Shown here in pieces: positions 15,327-24,810 of a stretch of DNA of 26,030 bases. Location: assembly GCA_964524995.1 (NCBI GenBank), contig CAZGDV010000035.1:1-26030 (forward strand), read 5' to 3'. Below the pieces are notes generated by a model. It was not told the origin of the DNA. It saw only the letters and a list, made by a program, of their open reading frames with translations, and made no database searches. The position numbers were made by a program, and so were the translations under genes. This DNA is from CAZGDV01 sp964524995. Its GTDB lineage: Bacteria; Chloroflexota; Dehalococcoidia; SZUA-161. The number at the start of each line of letters is the position of its first letter. Positions within the stretch are counted from its first letter, which is position 1.

Positions 15327-16196
15327 ATGGCAGCTGTGAAGGTTCCAAAACAAATCCCCAAGTGGACTGCGCTGAAGCTAGAGCACCTGGATTGCTATCT
15401 ACAGGGCTATGTGCAAGCCACGAAGGCAGCGAAGGAAATCCACTACATAGACGCCTTTGCTAGCTGTGGTGATTGCGCAATGCGCGACACTGGCCAATTG
15501 GTACAAGGATCGCCTTGGCGAGCGCTGAACGCCATACCTAGATTCAGTCAGTATCACTTCATAGAAAAGAACCGTGCGTATGCGACGCACCTGAAATCAC
15601 GCATAGCTGAAAGCCGTATCTCCAATGCCACCATCGATATTGGGGACTGTAACAGACTGCTTCCCAGCGAGGTGCTTCCCCGTATCCCGAGAGACGTACC
15701 CACGTTCGCATTCCTCTACCCAGATGGTTTGCAGCTAGATTGGGCTACTGTAGTCGCGGTCGCGGCACACAGGCGCCCACAGAGGGTGGAGCTCCTCATA
15801 CTGTATCCGTATGATATGGCTGTGAAGCGCCAATTCCCATTGGCAGCCACAAGCTCCTCGCACCGGGACAAGCTGACGCGTTTCTATGGCACGGACTCTT
15901 GGTTGCGGGAATACGAGCGGAGTGTTGAAGATGGTGAGAGCACCGAACAACGCAGGCTACGTTTTGTCCAATTCTACCGAGAGAACCTGCTGGAGCTTGG
16001 GTACAGGCATGTTGAGCCCTATGGCCCTATGTGTTCAAACAGAGGCCCGCTCTACCACGTGGTCTTCGCCGGCGACAACGATGTTGGAGTGAAGATCATG
16101 CGAGACGTCTGGGCGCGACCGCGCTATGTCCCGGGAGAGTTGTTCTACAAGCCTCTGAGACGGCCAAACCCTACTCACGGAGAACATCGAGGCTAG
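15327..16196 (+). CDS. tcmP: TcmP-like (three-Cys-motif partner) protein
   Basis: The protein resembles the family named three-Cys-motif partner (TcmP), found beside proteins with a CxxxCxxC motif and with no settled function. Family-like features are PKWTALKLEHLDCYL (11-25), HYIDAFASCGDC (39-50), VQGSPWRAL (59-67), FIEKN (78-82) and FAFLYPDGLQLDW (127-139). The order (glycine-type loop, then acidic strand end, then a DP-G-like motif) suggests a Rossmann methyltransferase fold; that is inference. Two spots look odd: the loop usually read as FAGPG is FASCG here with a CxxC (C47, C50), and the usual DPxG is YPDG. ATG 15327 has GAAGGGG some 16 bases upstream, a loose spacing. It lies 28 bases after lexA and 15 before the radical SAM gene. 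Sampled GC (about 52%) is lower than in flanking genes (57-63%), hinting at acquisition by transfer. Confidence 0.78.
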   Translation: MAAVKVPKQIPKWTALKLEHLDCYLQGYVQATKAAKEIHYIDAFASCGDCAMRDTGQLVQGSPWRALNAIPRFSQYHFIEKNRAYATHLKSRIAESRISNATIDIGDCNRLLPSEVLPRIPRDVPTFAFLYPDGLQLDWATVVAVAAHRRPQRVELLILYPYDMAVKRQFPLAATSSSHRDKLTRFYGTDSWLREYERSVEDGESTEQRRLRFVQFYRENLLELGYRHVEPYGPMCSNRGPLYHVVFAGDNDVGVKIMRDVWARPRYVPGELFYKPLRRPNPTHGEHRG

Positions 16197-16211
16197 GATC
16201 TGCGAATATCT

Positions 16212-17174
16212 ATGGGGATACCTAGAATAGTTGTAAGACCGAGGACGCTTCTCTATGGCGGTGAAGAAGCCTCGGTGGAGCGCGTCGGCGACGGTTCAAT
16301 AATCACGCGGTTCGACAAGACTCCACTGCCCACGAAGCCGACAGATGTCGTCTGCCCCCATTTCCTGGAGTTGAAATGGGCCACGGGTTGCCCATATTCA
16401 TGTGCTTGGTGCTACTTGCAGGGGACGCTCCGCTTCGCTCCCAGAAAGAAACGCCCATACGTCAAACCGTACGACAAAGTGGAGCAGCACGTTCGGGCTT
16501 TCTTGAGCAGCGTCAATGGCTCGGGCGAATTGCTGAACGCGGGGGAGCTTTCCGATTCACTGATGTACGAACGAAATGGGCGGCCCTTCTCCAAGTTCAT
16601 CTTGTCTCTCTTACAGGGACAACACCGGCATAAGGTGCTGTTCGTCACCAAGTCGGACGAGGTTCATCATCTTCTGGAGGTCAGTGGTCAGGAGCACGTG
16701 GTGGTCAGTTTCAGTCTCAATGGTCACGATGTTGCGCGCACGTTTGAGAACGGGGCCCCTGGGGTCGAGCGCCGCATTGAAGCGGGCCGGAGACTGAACA
16801 AAGCGGGCTACCGCGTCAGGATTCGTATTGATCCAATGGTTCCTGTGCCCGATTGGCAAGAACAGTACTCGAAGCTTGTAGATGACATATTCTCCGCTTT
16901 CGTCCCAGAACGTATTACTCTGGGTTCACTAAGAGGGCTTCAGAGCACCATTAACAACTGCCCGGATAGGTCGTGGGTCGACTATCTCTCCGAGAAGTCC
17001 AACTGGGGCAGGCGTGTTGATAAGCAGATTCGCCAATCGATGTACGGTCAAGTCATAGGACAACTGCGAAGTCAGCACGGGTACTCGGATGTTGCGCTGT
17101 GCAAGGAGACCGTCGAGGTCTGGAACGCCCTGGGCATGGACTACAGACAGATCAAGTGTAACTGTATACCCTAG
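16212..17174 (+). CDS. Spore-photoproduct-lyase-like radical SAM protein
   Basis: The three-cysteine cluster motif is CPYSCAWC at 60-67 (C60, C64, C67), placed after LKWATG and followed by YLQGTLRF. This is the style of the spore photoproduct lyase (SPL) branch of radical SAM enzymes, which cleave SAM on a [4Fe-4S] cluster to make a radical. NAGELSDSL (109-117), VVSFSLNG (164-171) and RIRIDPMVPV (203-212) fit strands of the barrel. Near the C-terminus are ALCKETVEVWNALG (295-308) and the last residues KCNCIP, with C316 and C318 a possible hydrogen donor or second metal site. True SPL repairs thymine dimers in spores; this organism shows no sign of sporulation, so the substrate is unknown. At 320 residues it is near full length. 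It follows the TcmP-like gene by 15 bases, so the two almost surely act together. Confidence 0.85.
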   Translation: MGIPRIVVRPRTLLYGGEEASVERVGDGSIITRFDKTPLPTKPTDVVCPHFLELKWATGCPYSCAWCYLQGTLRFAPRKKRPYVKPYDKVEQHVRAFLSSVNGSGELLNAGELSDSLMYERNGRPFSKFILSLLQGQHRHKVLFVTKSDEVHHLLEVSGQEHVVVSFSLNGHDVARTFENGAPGVERRIEAGRRLNKAGYRVRIRIDPMVPVPDWQEQYSKLVDDIFSAFVPERITLGSLRGLQSTINNCPDRSWVDYLSEKSNWGRRVDKQIRQSMYGQVIGQLRSQHGYSDVALCKETVEVWNALGMDYRQIKCNCIP

Positions 17175-17195
17175 TGCTCTCGCCGCATGCCAATC

Positions 17196-17225
17196 TTGAC
17201 TAACCACCGGCATCCCACATAGACT
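17196..17225 (+). promoter_or_regulatory. Possible promoter of the LsrF-like aldolase gene
   Basis: TTGACT (17196-17201, 5 of 6) is 18 bp from TAGACT (17220-17225, 4 of 6) in the 87-base gap after the radical SAM gene. A perfect 10-bp palindrome ATTCGCGAAT (17226-17235) lies right after it and could be an operator, but it is short. Confidence 0.45.
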
Positions 17226-17261
17226 ATTCGCGAATCGTGTACAAGGGAGGGCCAGGCAGAG

Positions 17262-18062
17262 ATGAATATGGAATGGGGCATGGCGAACCGCATGTCGCAC
17301 TTGATACAGTCGGACGGGCACTGTCTGTTCTTGCCGATAGACCACGGCTACTTCCAGGGACCGACCAGGAAGCTGGAGGACCCGAAGAAAACGCTGGAAG
17401 GTATCGTGGACCACGCCGATGCCGTATTCGTCACCAGGGGCATCGTGCGCAGCTCTATTGAGCCGGGCAGCGCCAAGCCGATCATACTCAGGGTCTCCGG
17501 CGGGACGAGCGTGATCGGCCATGATCTGGCTGACGAGGGGCTGACGACCTCGATGGAGGAGGCGATAAGGCTCAACGTCAGTGCTGTTGGTTTATCGATA
17601 TTCGTGGGGAGCGACTACGAGAAGGAGTCTTTGCTCAACCTCGCAAAGCTTGTTGATGACGGCGAGAAGTACGGCATCCCCGTGATGGCGGTCACGGCGG
17701 TAGGCAAGGAGCTGGATAAGCGCGATGCGCGCTACCTGGCGCTGGCCAGCCGTATCGCGGCCGAGCTGGGCGCTCGCGTCGTAAAGACCTACTGGTGCGA
17801 GAACTTCGACAAGGTGACCGGCGGCTGTCCTGTCCCCGTCGTAATGGCTGGCGGGCCCAAAGTGGAGACCGAGAGGGAGGTCTTCGATTTCGTCTACGAT
17901 GGGATGCAGAAGGGCGCGGTCGGCGTGAACCTGGGCCGCAACATCTGGCAGAGCGAGCATCCGATGGCCATGATCAAGGCACTTCGGGCGATCATACACG
18001 AGAACAAGACTCCCCAGGAAGCCCAGGAGATATACGACGCCGTGAAGGCGGGCGCGAGCTAG
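17262..18062 (+). CDS. LsrF-like class I aldolase/thiolase
   Basis: This is a class I aldolase of the DhnA/FbaB/LsrF superfamily. The start MEWGMANRM, the DHGYFQGPT motif (27-35) and FVTRGIVRSS (56-65) closely resemble E. coli LsrF, which degrades the phosphorylated AI-2 signal to DHAP and acetyl-CoA. K175 in RVVKTYW is the expected Schiff-base lysine. GCPVPVVMAGGPK (188-200) and GVNLGRNIWQSEHP (221-234) form the phosphate-binding end. No lsr transport or kinase gene is in view, so a different substrate, such as fructose 1,6-bisphosphate or a related ketose, is equally possible. ATG 17262 is used with AAGGGAGG 11 bases upstream; ATG 17268 is an alternative. The GH1 gene follows by 41 bases. 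Confidence 0.82.
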   Translation: MNMEWGMANRMSHLIQSDGHCLFLPIDHGYFQGPTRKLEDPKKTLEGIVDHADAVFVTRGIVRSSIEPGSAKPIILRVSGGTSVIGHDLADEGLTTSMEEAIRLNVSAVGLSIFVGSDYEKESLLNLAKLVDDGEKYGIPVMAVTAVGKELDKRDARYLALASRIAAELGARVVKTYWCENFDKVTGGCPVPVVMAGGPKVETEREVFDFVYDGMQKGAVGVNLGRNIWQSEHPMAMIKALRAIIHENKTPQEAQEIYDAVKAGAS

Positions 18063-18103
18063 GCCGTTGTCATAAGGCCAGGTCTGGACGGTGTTCTATC
18101 GAT

Positions 18104-19474
18104 TTGCAGTCGCTTGATTTCCCCGAGTCGTTTGTCTGGGGCGCAGGTACGTCCGCATATCAGATCGAAGGGGCTTGGGATGAGGACGGGAAGGGCGAGT
18201 CGATCTGGGACCGCTTCTCGCACAGTCCTGGCACGATCGAGGATAGCAGCACCGGAGACGTAGCCTGCGATCACTACCACCGTTGGCGCGAGGACATCGC
18301 GCTCATGAAGAGGCTCGGCCTCAAGGCCTACCGCTTCTCGATTTCCTGGCCTCGTATTATTCCGGCCGGTCGCGGGAAGCCGAACCAGGCCGGGCTCGAC
18401 TTCTACAGCCGTCTGGTGGACGGCCTCCTGGATGCCGGTGTCGAGCCGTTCGTCACACTGTACCACTGGGACTTGCCGGTGGCTTTGCAGGATGAGGGGG
18501 GTTGGGTGGTGCGAAGTACCACGGAGGCTTTCGTCGAGTATGCTGATGTGGTCAGCCGCTGCCTCGGAGACAGGGTGAAAAACTGGACCACGCACAATGA
18601 GCCGTGGACGGTTGTGTTCCTCGGGCACCAGTTGGGGATTCACCCCCCCGGTGTTCAGGACCTTTCCACCGCCCTGAAGGTCGGCCACCACTTACTGCTC
18701 TCGCATGGCTGGGCCGTACCGGCGCTGAGGCGCAACAGTCCGGGTGCCGAGGTCGGAATAGTGACCACGGTGGTACCCGTCTATGATACGCGGAACAAAG
18801 AACACAAGCGGCGTGCAGGAGTTGCGCTGGACGGCAGCCTGAACAGGTGGTACCTCGATCCCCTCTACGGTCGCGGCTACCCGGCTGACATGGTCACCGA
18901 CCATATCGCCAATGGCGGTTTGCCTCGCGAAGGGCCTACCTTCGTGGAATCTGGAGACTACGATGCCATCGCTGCGCCCATCGATTTCCTGGGCGTGAAC
19001 TACTATTGTCCCGCCGTGCTACGCGATTCCGGGGCGGGCCCACCCGAAGGCACGGCCTCGCATCTGCAGAACCTCGAACGCACCGACATCGGCTGGGACA
19101 TCTATCCGGATGGTCTCTACGACGTGCTGTGTCGGGTGCACTTCGAGTACCGGCCCGGCAAGATACACGTTACCGAGAACGGTGCGGCATACTCGGACGG
19201 TCCGGGCAACGATGGTCATGTCGGTGATGAGCGCCGGATCAAGTACCTGAGACAGCACCTGGGCGCGGTGCATCGGGCTATCGAGGCCGGTGTGCCGGTC
19301 GCGGGGTACTTCGCCTGGACCCTGATGGACAACTTCGAGTGGACGAAGGGCTATTCACAGCGGTTCGGGCTGGTCTGGGTGGACTTCGAAACTCAGGAAC
19401 GCATTCCCAAGGACAGTGCCCTCTGGTACAAGCAGGTCATCGAGGGCAACGGCATTACGGAAGGGGGCGTCTAG
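18104..19474 (+). CDS. GH1 family beta-glycosidase
   Basis: The protein is a complete glycoside hydrolase family 1 enzyme, which removes beta-linked glucose or galactose units from short sugars with retention of configuration. It begins QSLDFPESFVWGAGTSAYQIEGAW, the usual GH1 start. The acid/base glutamate is E166 in TTHNEPW, and the nucleophile is E358 in VTENGAA. FAWTLMDNFEWTKGYSQRFG (403-422) is the conserved C-terminal motif with the aglycone-side residues. No signal peptide is seen, so it acts in the cytoplasm. No ATG is available at the start: the reading frame stays open upstream into the aldolase gene, but the only fitting codon is TTG at 18104 (456 residues), with a poor ribosome site. 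The stop overlaps that of the convergent class II aldolase (CTAG). Confidence 0.92.
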   Translation: MQSLDFPESFVWGAGTSAYQIEGAWDEDGKGESIWDRFSHSPGTIEDSSTGDVACDHYHRWREDIALMKRLGLKAYRFSISWPRIIPAGRGKPNQAGLDFYSRLVDGLLDAGVEPFVTLYHWDLPVALQDEGGWVVRSTTEAFVEYADVVSRCLGDRVKNWTTHNEPWTVVFLGHQLGIHPPGVQDLSTALKVGHHLLLSHGWAVPALRRNSPGAEVGIVTTVVPVYDTRNKEHKRRAGVALDGSLNRWYLDPLYGRGYPADMVTDHIANGGLPREGPTFVESGDYDAIAAPIDFLGVNYYCPAVLRDSGAGPPEGTASHLQNLERTDIGWDIYPDGLYDVLCRVHFEYRPGKIHVTENGAAYSDGPGNDGHVGDERRIKYLRQHLGAVHRAIEAGVPVAGYFAWTLMDNFEWTKGYSQRFGLVWVDFETQERIPKDSALWYKQVIEGNGITEGGV

Positions 19475-20127
19475 TTCTCCTCGCCGAAGTGGTAGAGGAA
19501 GAAGGCGTGCTCCAGTTCGTAGGCCTCTTTGGGTAGCGGTACTATCTCCCCGGCACTCAAGGCATGGACGTAGGTCTTGGCCGTCTTCTCCAGCATCTCA
19601 CAGTGGGTGAAGGCCTCCTTCATGTCCCTGCCGGTGGCCAGAGCCCCGTGGTTCGCCAACACTACTGCGTTTCTCGGCCCCAGTGCCGTGACGACGTTGT
19701 TGGCAAGTTCCGAGCTGCCCGGAAGGGCATAGGGCGCTAGCTTGATTTCCCCGCCGAGATAGGTCACTTGGTCGTCGAGGATCGCCGGGATGTCGTGACC
19801 CAGGACACAGACCACGCCGCCGAAGATGGGATGTGTGTGAATCACGGCGTTGATCTTCTTGCGTGCCTTGTAGATGGCTATGTGCAGCATGGTCTCGATG
19901 GAATGCGTCAGCTCCCCCTCGACCCGCTGGCCGTCGAAGTCGACGATAACTATGTCCTCCATCTTCATCGTGTCGTAAGGAATACTGGTGGGGCTGATAG
20001 CCAGAAGCTCCCTGCCATCAGCTGTTGGTAGTCTCACACTCACGTTTCCAGAGGTGCCAACCACAAGCCCCTTGTCGCACATGCTTTTGGCGGCATCGAG
20101 CACGGCCTTCTTCTCGTTCTCCCACAT
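19471..20127 (-). CDS. fucA: Class II aldolase, L-fuculose-phosphate aldolase family
   Basis: The family splits sugar phosphates to DHAP and an aldehyde, using zinc. The expected zinc ligands are H97 and H99 (VIHTHP) and H160 (LANHGAL), with E78 as the acid/base residue (SIETM). All are offset by five from E. coli FucA. TSGNVSVR (25-32) and PSGL-like SPTSIPYD (45-52) form the phosphate site. At 218 residues it is full length. Substrate could be fuculose phosphate, rhamnulose phosphate, ribulose phosphate or methylthioribulose phosphate; sequence alone cannot decide. ATG 20127 has GGAGGG seven bases upstream. It is divergent from leuS and convergent with the GH1 gene. Confidence 0.85.
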   Translation of the reverse strand: MWENEKKAVLDAAKSMCDKGLVVGTSGNVSVRLPTADGRELLAISPTSIPYDTMKMEDIVIVDFDGQRVEGELTHSIETMLHIAIYKARKKINAVIHTHPIFGGVVCVLGHDIPAILDDQVTYLGGEIKLAPYALPGSSELANNVVTALGPRNAVVLANHGALATGRDMKEAFTHCEMLEKTAKTYVHALSAGEIVPLPKEAYELEHAFFLYHFGEEN

Positions 20128-20207
20128 ACCGGTGCCCTCCGTTCTGGCTCACCCAGGTGAATGCCCGCTCGCGGATCACTCCCCGAACGCCGTCCAACTT
20201 CGCTTGC

Positions 20208-20213
20208 ATTATA
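20208..20213 (-). promoter_or_regulatory. -10 element of the class II aldolase gene
   Basis: On the minus strand there is a perfect TATAAT (20213-20208), about 80 bases before the ATG at 20127. No good -35 is found at 16-18 bp, so the promoter may need an activator or be weak. Confidence 0.4.
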
Positions 20214-20273
20214 CCAAAGGTGTGTGTGGTATCATAGGCTCGGTTTGCCGTAGCAGGTCTGTGGCTTTTATGG

Positions 20274-20279
20274 TATGAT
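20274..20279 (+). promoter_or_regulatory. Possible -10 element of leuS
   Basis: TATGAT (5 of 6) lies 14 bases before the leuS ATG, which would leave a leader of only about 8 bases. A second candidate TATCAT is at 20230-20235. Neither has a clear -35, so the assignment is tentative. Confidence 0.35.
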
Positions 20280-20293
20280 GAGCTAAGAGTGCC

Positions 20294-22753
<2,460 letters not shown>

Positions 22754-22800
22754 GATGGTGCGATCATTGTGAGAACTGAAATGGACTGGGGGACGAGCCG

Positions 22801-23361
22801 ATGATGAAGGAGATTCGCGTCCACGCACGGGCCGGTCAGGGAGCCATAACGACTGCAACCATACTGGCGCAGGCTGCCTTCGAGGATGGCAAGTATGCAC
22901 TCTCATTTCCCACGTTCGGCGCGGCCCGCATGGGTGCGCCGATGAATGCCTTCGTTCGGATAGGTGAGACACCGATCCACGTACGCAGCCAGATCTACAA
23001 GCCGGATTACGTTCTGGTGCAGGACCCGACTCTGCTGAGGGGATTCGACGTTGTAGCGGGGCTCAAGCCCGACGGGATGGCGGTGATCAACCACACAAAG
23101 GCCCCGGCGGAGCTCGGATTGAAGACGGAGGCCAGGGTGATTACGGTGCCCGCGAGCAGTATCGCCAAGGAAATCATGGGCCGTGCTGACAGGGTGAACA
23201 CGGCTCTCATTGGTGCGTTCATAGCTGCGACCGGTGAGCTCAGTCTCGAGGCACTGGAACGCTCGATAAACACCCGGTTCAAAGGGAAAGCGGCTGAGAG
23301 CAACTGGAAGGCTCTGCTCAAAGCCTACGACGAGGTGAAGAACAGGGGGAACGGCGCATGA
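22801..23361 (+). CDS. porG: Pyruvate/2-oxoacid:ferredoxin oxidoreductase, gamma subunit
   Basis: This is the gamma subunit of the four-subunit ferredoxin oxidoreductase that turns pyruvate and CoA into acetyl-CoA, CO2 and reduced ferredoxin, or runs in reverse to fix CO2. The start EIRVHARAGQGAITTATILAQAA (4-26) with the glycine loop and FPTFGAARMGAPMNAFVRI (39-57) are the family landmarks. The length of 186 residues is normal. ATG 22801 has GGGGGACGAG upstream. Its stop overlaps the porD start by four bases (ATGA). The gamma-delta-alpha-beta order is the standard one for the four-subunit enzyme. Confidence 0.93.
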   Translation: MMKEIRVHARAGQGAITTATILAQAAFEDGKYALSFPTFGAARMGAPMNAFVRIGETPIHVRSQIYKPDYVLVQDPTLLRGFDVVAGLKPDGMAVINHTKAPAELGLKTEARVITVPASSIAKEIMGRADRVNTALIGAFIAATGELSLEALERSINTRFKGKAAESNWKALLKAYDEVKNRGNGA

Positions 23362-23630
23362 AGATCACTCTGGGGACAGTTACGGGTCCGGGGGGCAGCA
23401 GGGCCAACAAGACCGGGAGCTGGCGCACAGCCAACAAGCCGCGCTTCCTGCAGAAGAACTGTGTTGGGTGCGGCGTTTGTGCGCTCAGTTGTCCCGAGGG
23501 CTGCATCTTCGGTACCGGCCAGAACACGTACTATGCCAACGAGGAGTTCTGCAAGGGCTGCGGGGTATGTGCCAACTCCTGTCCCGTTCACGATATCGAG
23601 ATGATCCCGGAGGTTGAGGAAGATGCTTAA
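23358..23630 (+). CDS. porD: 2-oxoacid:ferredoxin oxidoreductase, delta (ferredoxin-like) subunit
   Basis: A small protein with two [4Fe-4S] binding sets. C35, C38, C41, C45 (CVGCGVCALSC) and C65, C68, C71, C75 (CKGCGVCANSC) are both complete. It passes electrons from the ThDP site toward external ferredoxin. The N-terminal 30 residues (SRANKTGSWRTANKPRF) are typical of PorD rather than free ferredoxin. At 90 residues the size is normal. It overlaps porG by four bases and porA by eight. Confidence 0.94.
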   Translation: MKITLGTVTGPGGSRANKTGSWRTANKPRFLQKNCVGCGVCALSCPEGCIFGTGQNTYYANEEFCKGCGVCANSCPVHDIEMIPEVEEDA

Positions 23631-24810
23631 AGGAAGAATGCTTCAAGGTGCCAGGGCAATGGCCGAGATGACGGCCCTGTGCCGGCCGCAAGTCGTCTCA
23701 GCATATCCGATAACCCCTCAGACACTGATAGTCGAGGAGCTGTCGCAGATCGTTGCTGATGGTGATCTGAAGGCCGAGTTCATCAATGTCGAAGGCGAGC
23801 ACTCGGCAGCGTCCCTCGTTCTCGGCGCGTCGGCTACCGGAGTGAGGGTGTTCAGCTGCAGTTCATCCCAGGGCATTTTGCTGATGAGCGAGGTGATCTT
23901 CAACATCTCCGGAATGAGACTACCCATCGTCATGATCTGCGTGAACCGCTCCGTCTCGGCCCCCCTCAACATATGGAACGACCAGCAGGACTCCATCGCC
24001 ATGCGTGACGCGGGGTGGATTCAGCTCTACGCCGAGAACAACCAGGAGACCTGCGACTTGCTTCTCCAGGCCTACAAAATCGCCGAAGACCACCGTGTCA
24101 TGCTGCCCGTGATGGTCTGCGCGGATGGCTACCTCTTGCCCCACGCCTACGAGGTCGTCGATCTGCCGACGCAGGAAGAAGTCGACGACTTTCTACCTCC
24201 TTTTGAGCCGATATACAAGCTCGATCCGGCCAATCCCATGACCATGGGTGCCTATGCCGAGCCGGACAAGTACATGGAGACCCGCTACATGATCCAGTAC
24301 TCGATGGAGAAGAGTCCTCCGATCATCGAGGATGTGGCCAGGCAGTTCACGAATGCGTTCGGCCGTACCTCGTGGGGGCTTTTCGAGAAGTACCTGGTCG
24401 ATGACGCGACGACCATCGTCGTGGCCATGGGCTCGATGGCTGGGACCATCAAGGAGGCGATAGACGAGCTGAGGGCCCAGGGGCAGAAGGTCGGGCTGCT
24501 CAGGCTGATCTGCTACAGACCGTTCCCGACCGAGGCCCTCATACAAGTGCTCAGCGGGGCCCGGAACATCGTGGTTATGGAGAAGGCCATCTCGCTCGGG
24601 GCGAGCGGCCCGTTGGCTACCGAGATACGGGCTGCTTTCCAGGGTCGGCAGGTTTCCCCGGAGATAAGCGGATTCGTCATCGGCCTGGGTGGCCGGGACG
24701 TCACTACTGAGAATATCCAGGATGCCATAGCCAAGGCTCAGAAGCAGACTACCGATGCTGATTTCGTGGCTTTGCGGGAGGACCTGGAACTGGAGGGGGT
24801 AAATGCTTAA
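23623..24810 (+). CDS. porA: 2-oxoacid:ferredoxin oxidoreductase, alpha subunit
   Basis: The alpha subunit contributes to the ThDP site and binds the substrate. The motif SAYPITPQT (26-34) and EGEHSAASLVLGASATG (57-73) are diagnostic. SVSAPLNIWNDQQDS is close to the pyruvate-type form. The C-terminal domain VAMGSMAGTIKEAIDEL...VGLLRLICYRPFP is also as expected. A TTG at 23614 would add three residues, but it is only nine bases before ATG 23623, which has GGAGG at nine bases, so ATG is used (395 residues). Its start overlaps the stop of porD in the sequence ATGCTTAA. Pyruvate is the probable substrate, judged from resemblance only. Confidence 0.93.
   Translation: MLKGRMLQGARAMAEMTALCRPQVVSAYPITPQTLIVEELSQIVADGDLKAEFINVEGEHSAASLVLGASATGVRVFSCSSSQGILLMSEVIFNISGMRLPIVMICVNRSVSAPLNIWNDQQDSIAMRDAGWIQLYAENNQETCDLLLQAYKIAEDHRVMLPVMVCADGYLLPHAYEVVDLPTQEEVDDFLPPFEPIYKLDPANPMTMGAYAEPDKYMETRYMIQYSMEKSPPIIEDVARQFTNAFGRTSWGLFEKYLVDDATTIVVAMGSMAGTIKEAIDELRAQGQKVGLLRLICYRPFPTEALIQVLSGARNIVVMEKAISLGASGPLATEIRAAFQGRQVSPEISGFVIGLGGRDVTTENIQDAIAKAQKQTTDADFVALREDLELEGVNA

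Noticed and set aside
15327..17174. TcmP/radical SAM pair as a phage or transposon cargo
   Set aside because: No integrase, transposase, terminal repeat or target-site duplication was found on either side.
17226..17235. Palindrome ATTCGCGAAT as an operator
   Set aside because: It is only 10 bp, occurs once in the area, and no regulator gene is adjacent; mentioned only as a side note to the promoter.
17795..18103. Upstream extension of the GH1 frame into the aldolase gene
   Set aside because: It overlaps the clear aldolase coding region in another frame and the added residues (many Arg and Gly) match nothing in GH1 proteins.
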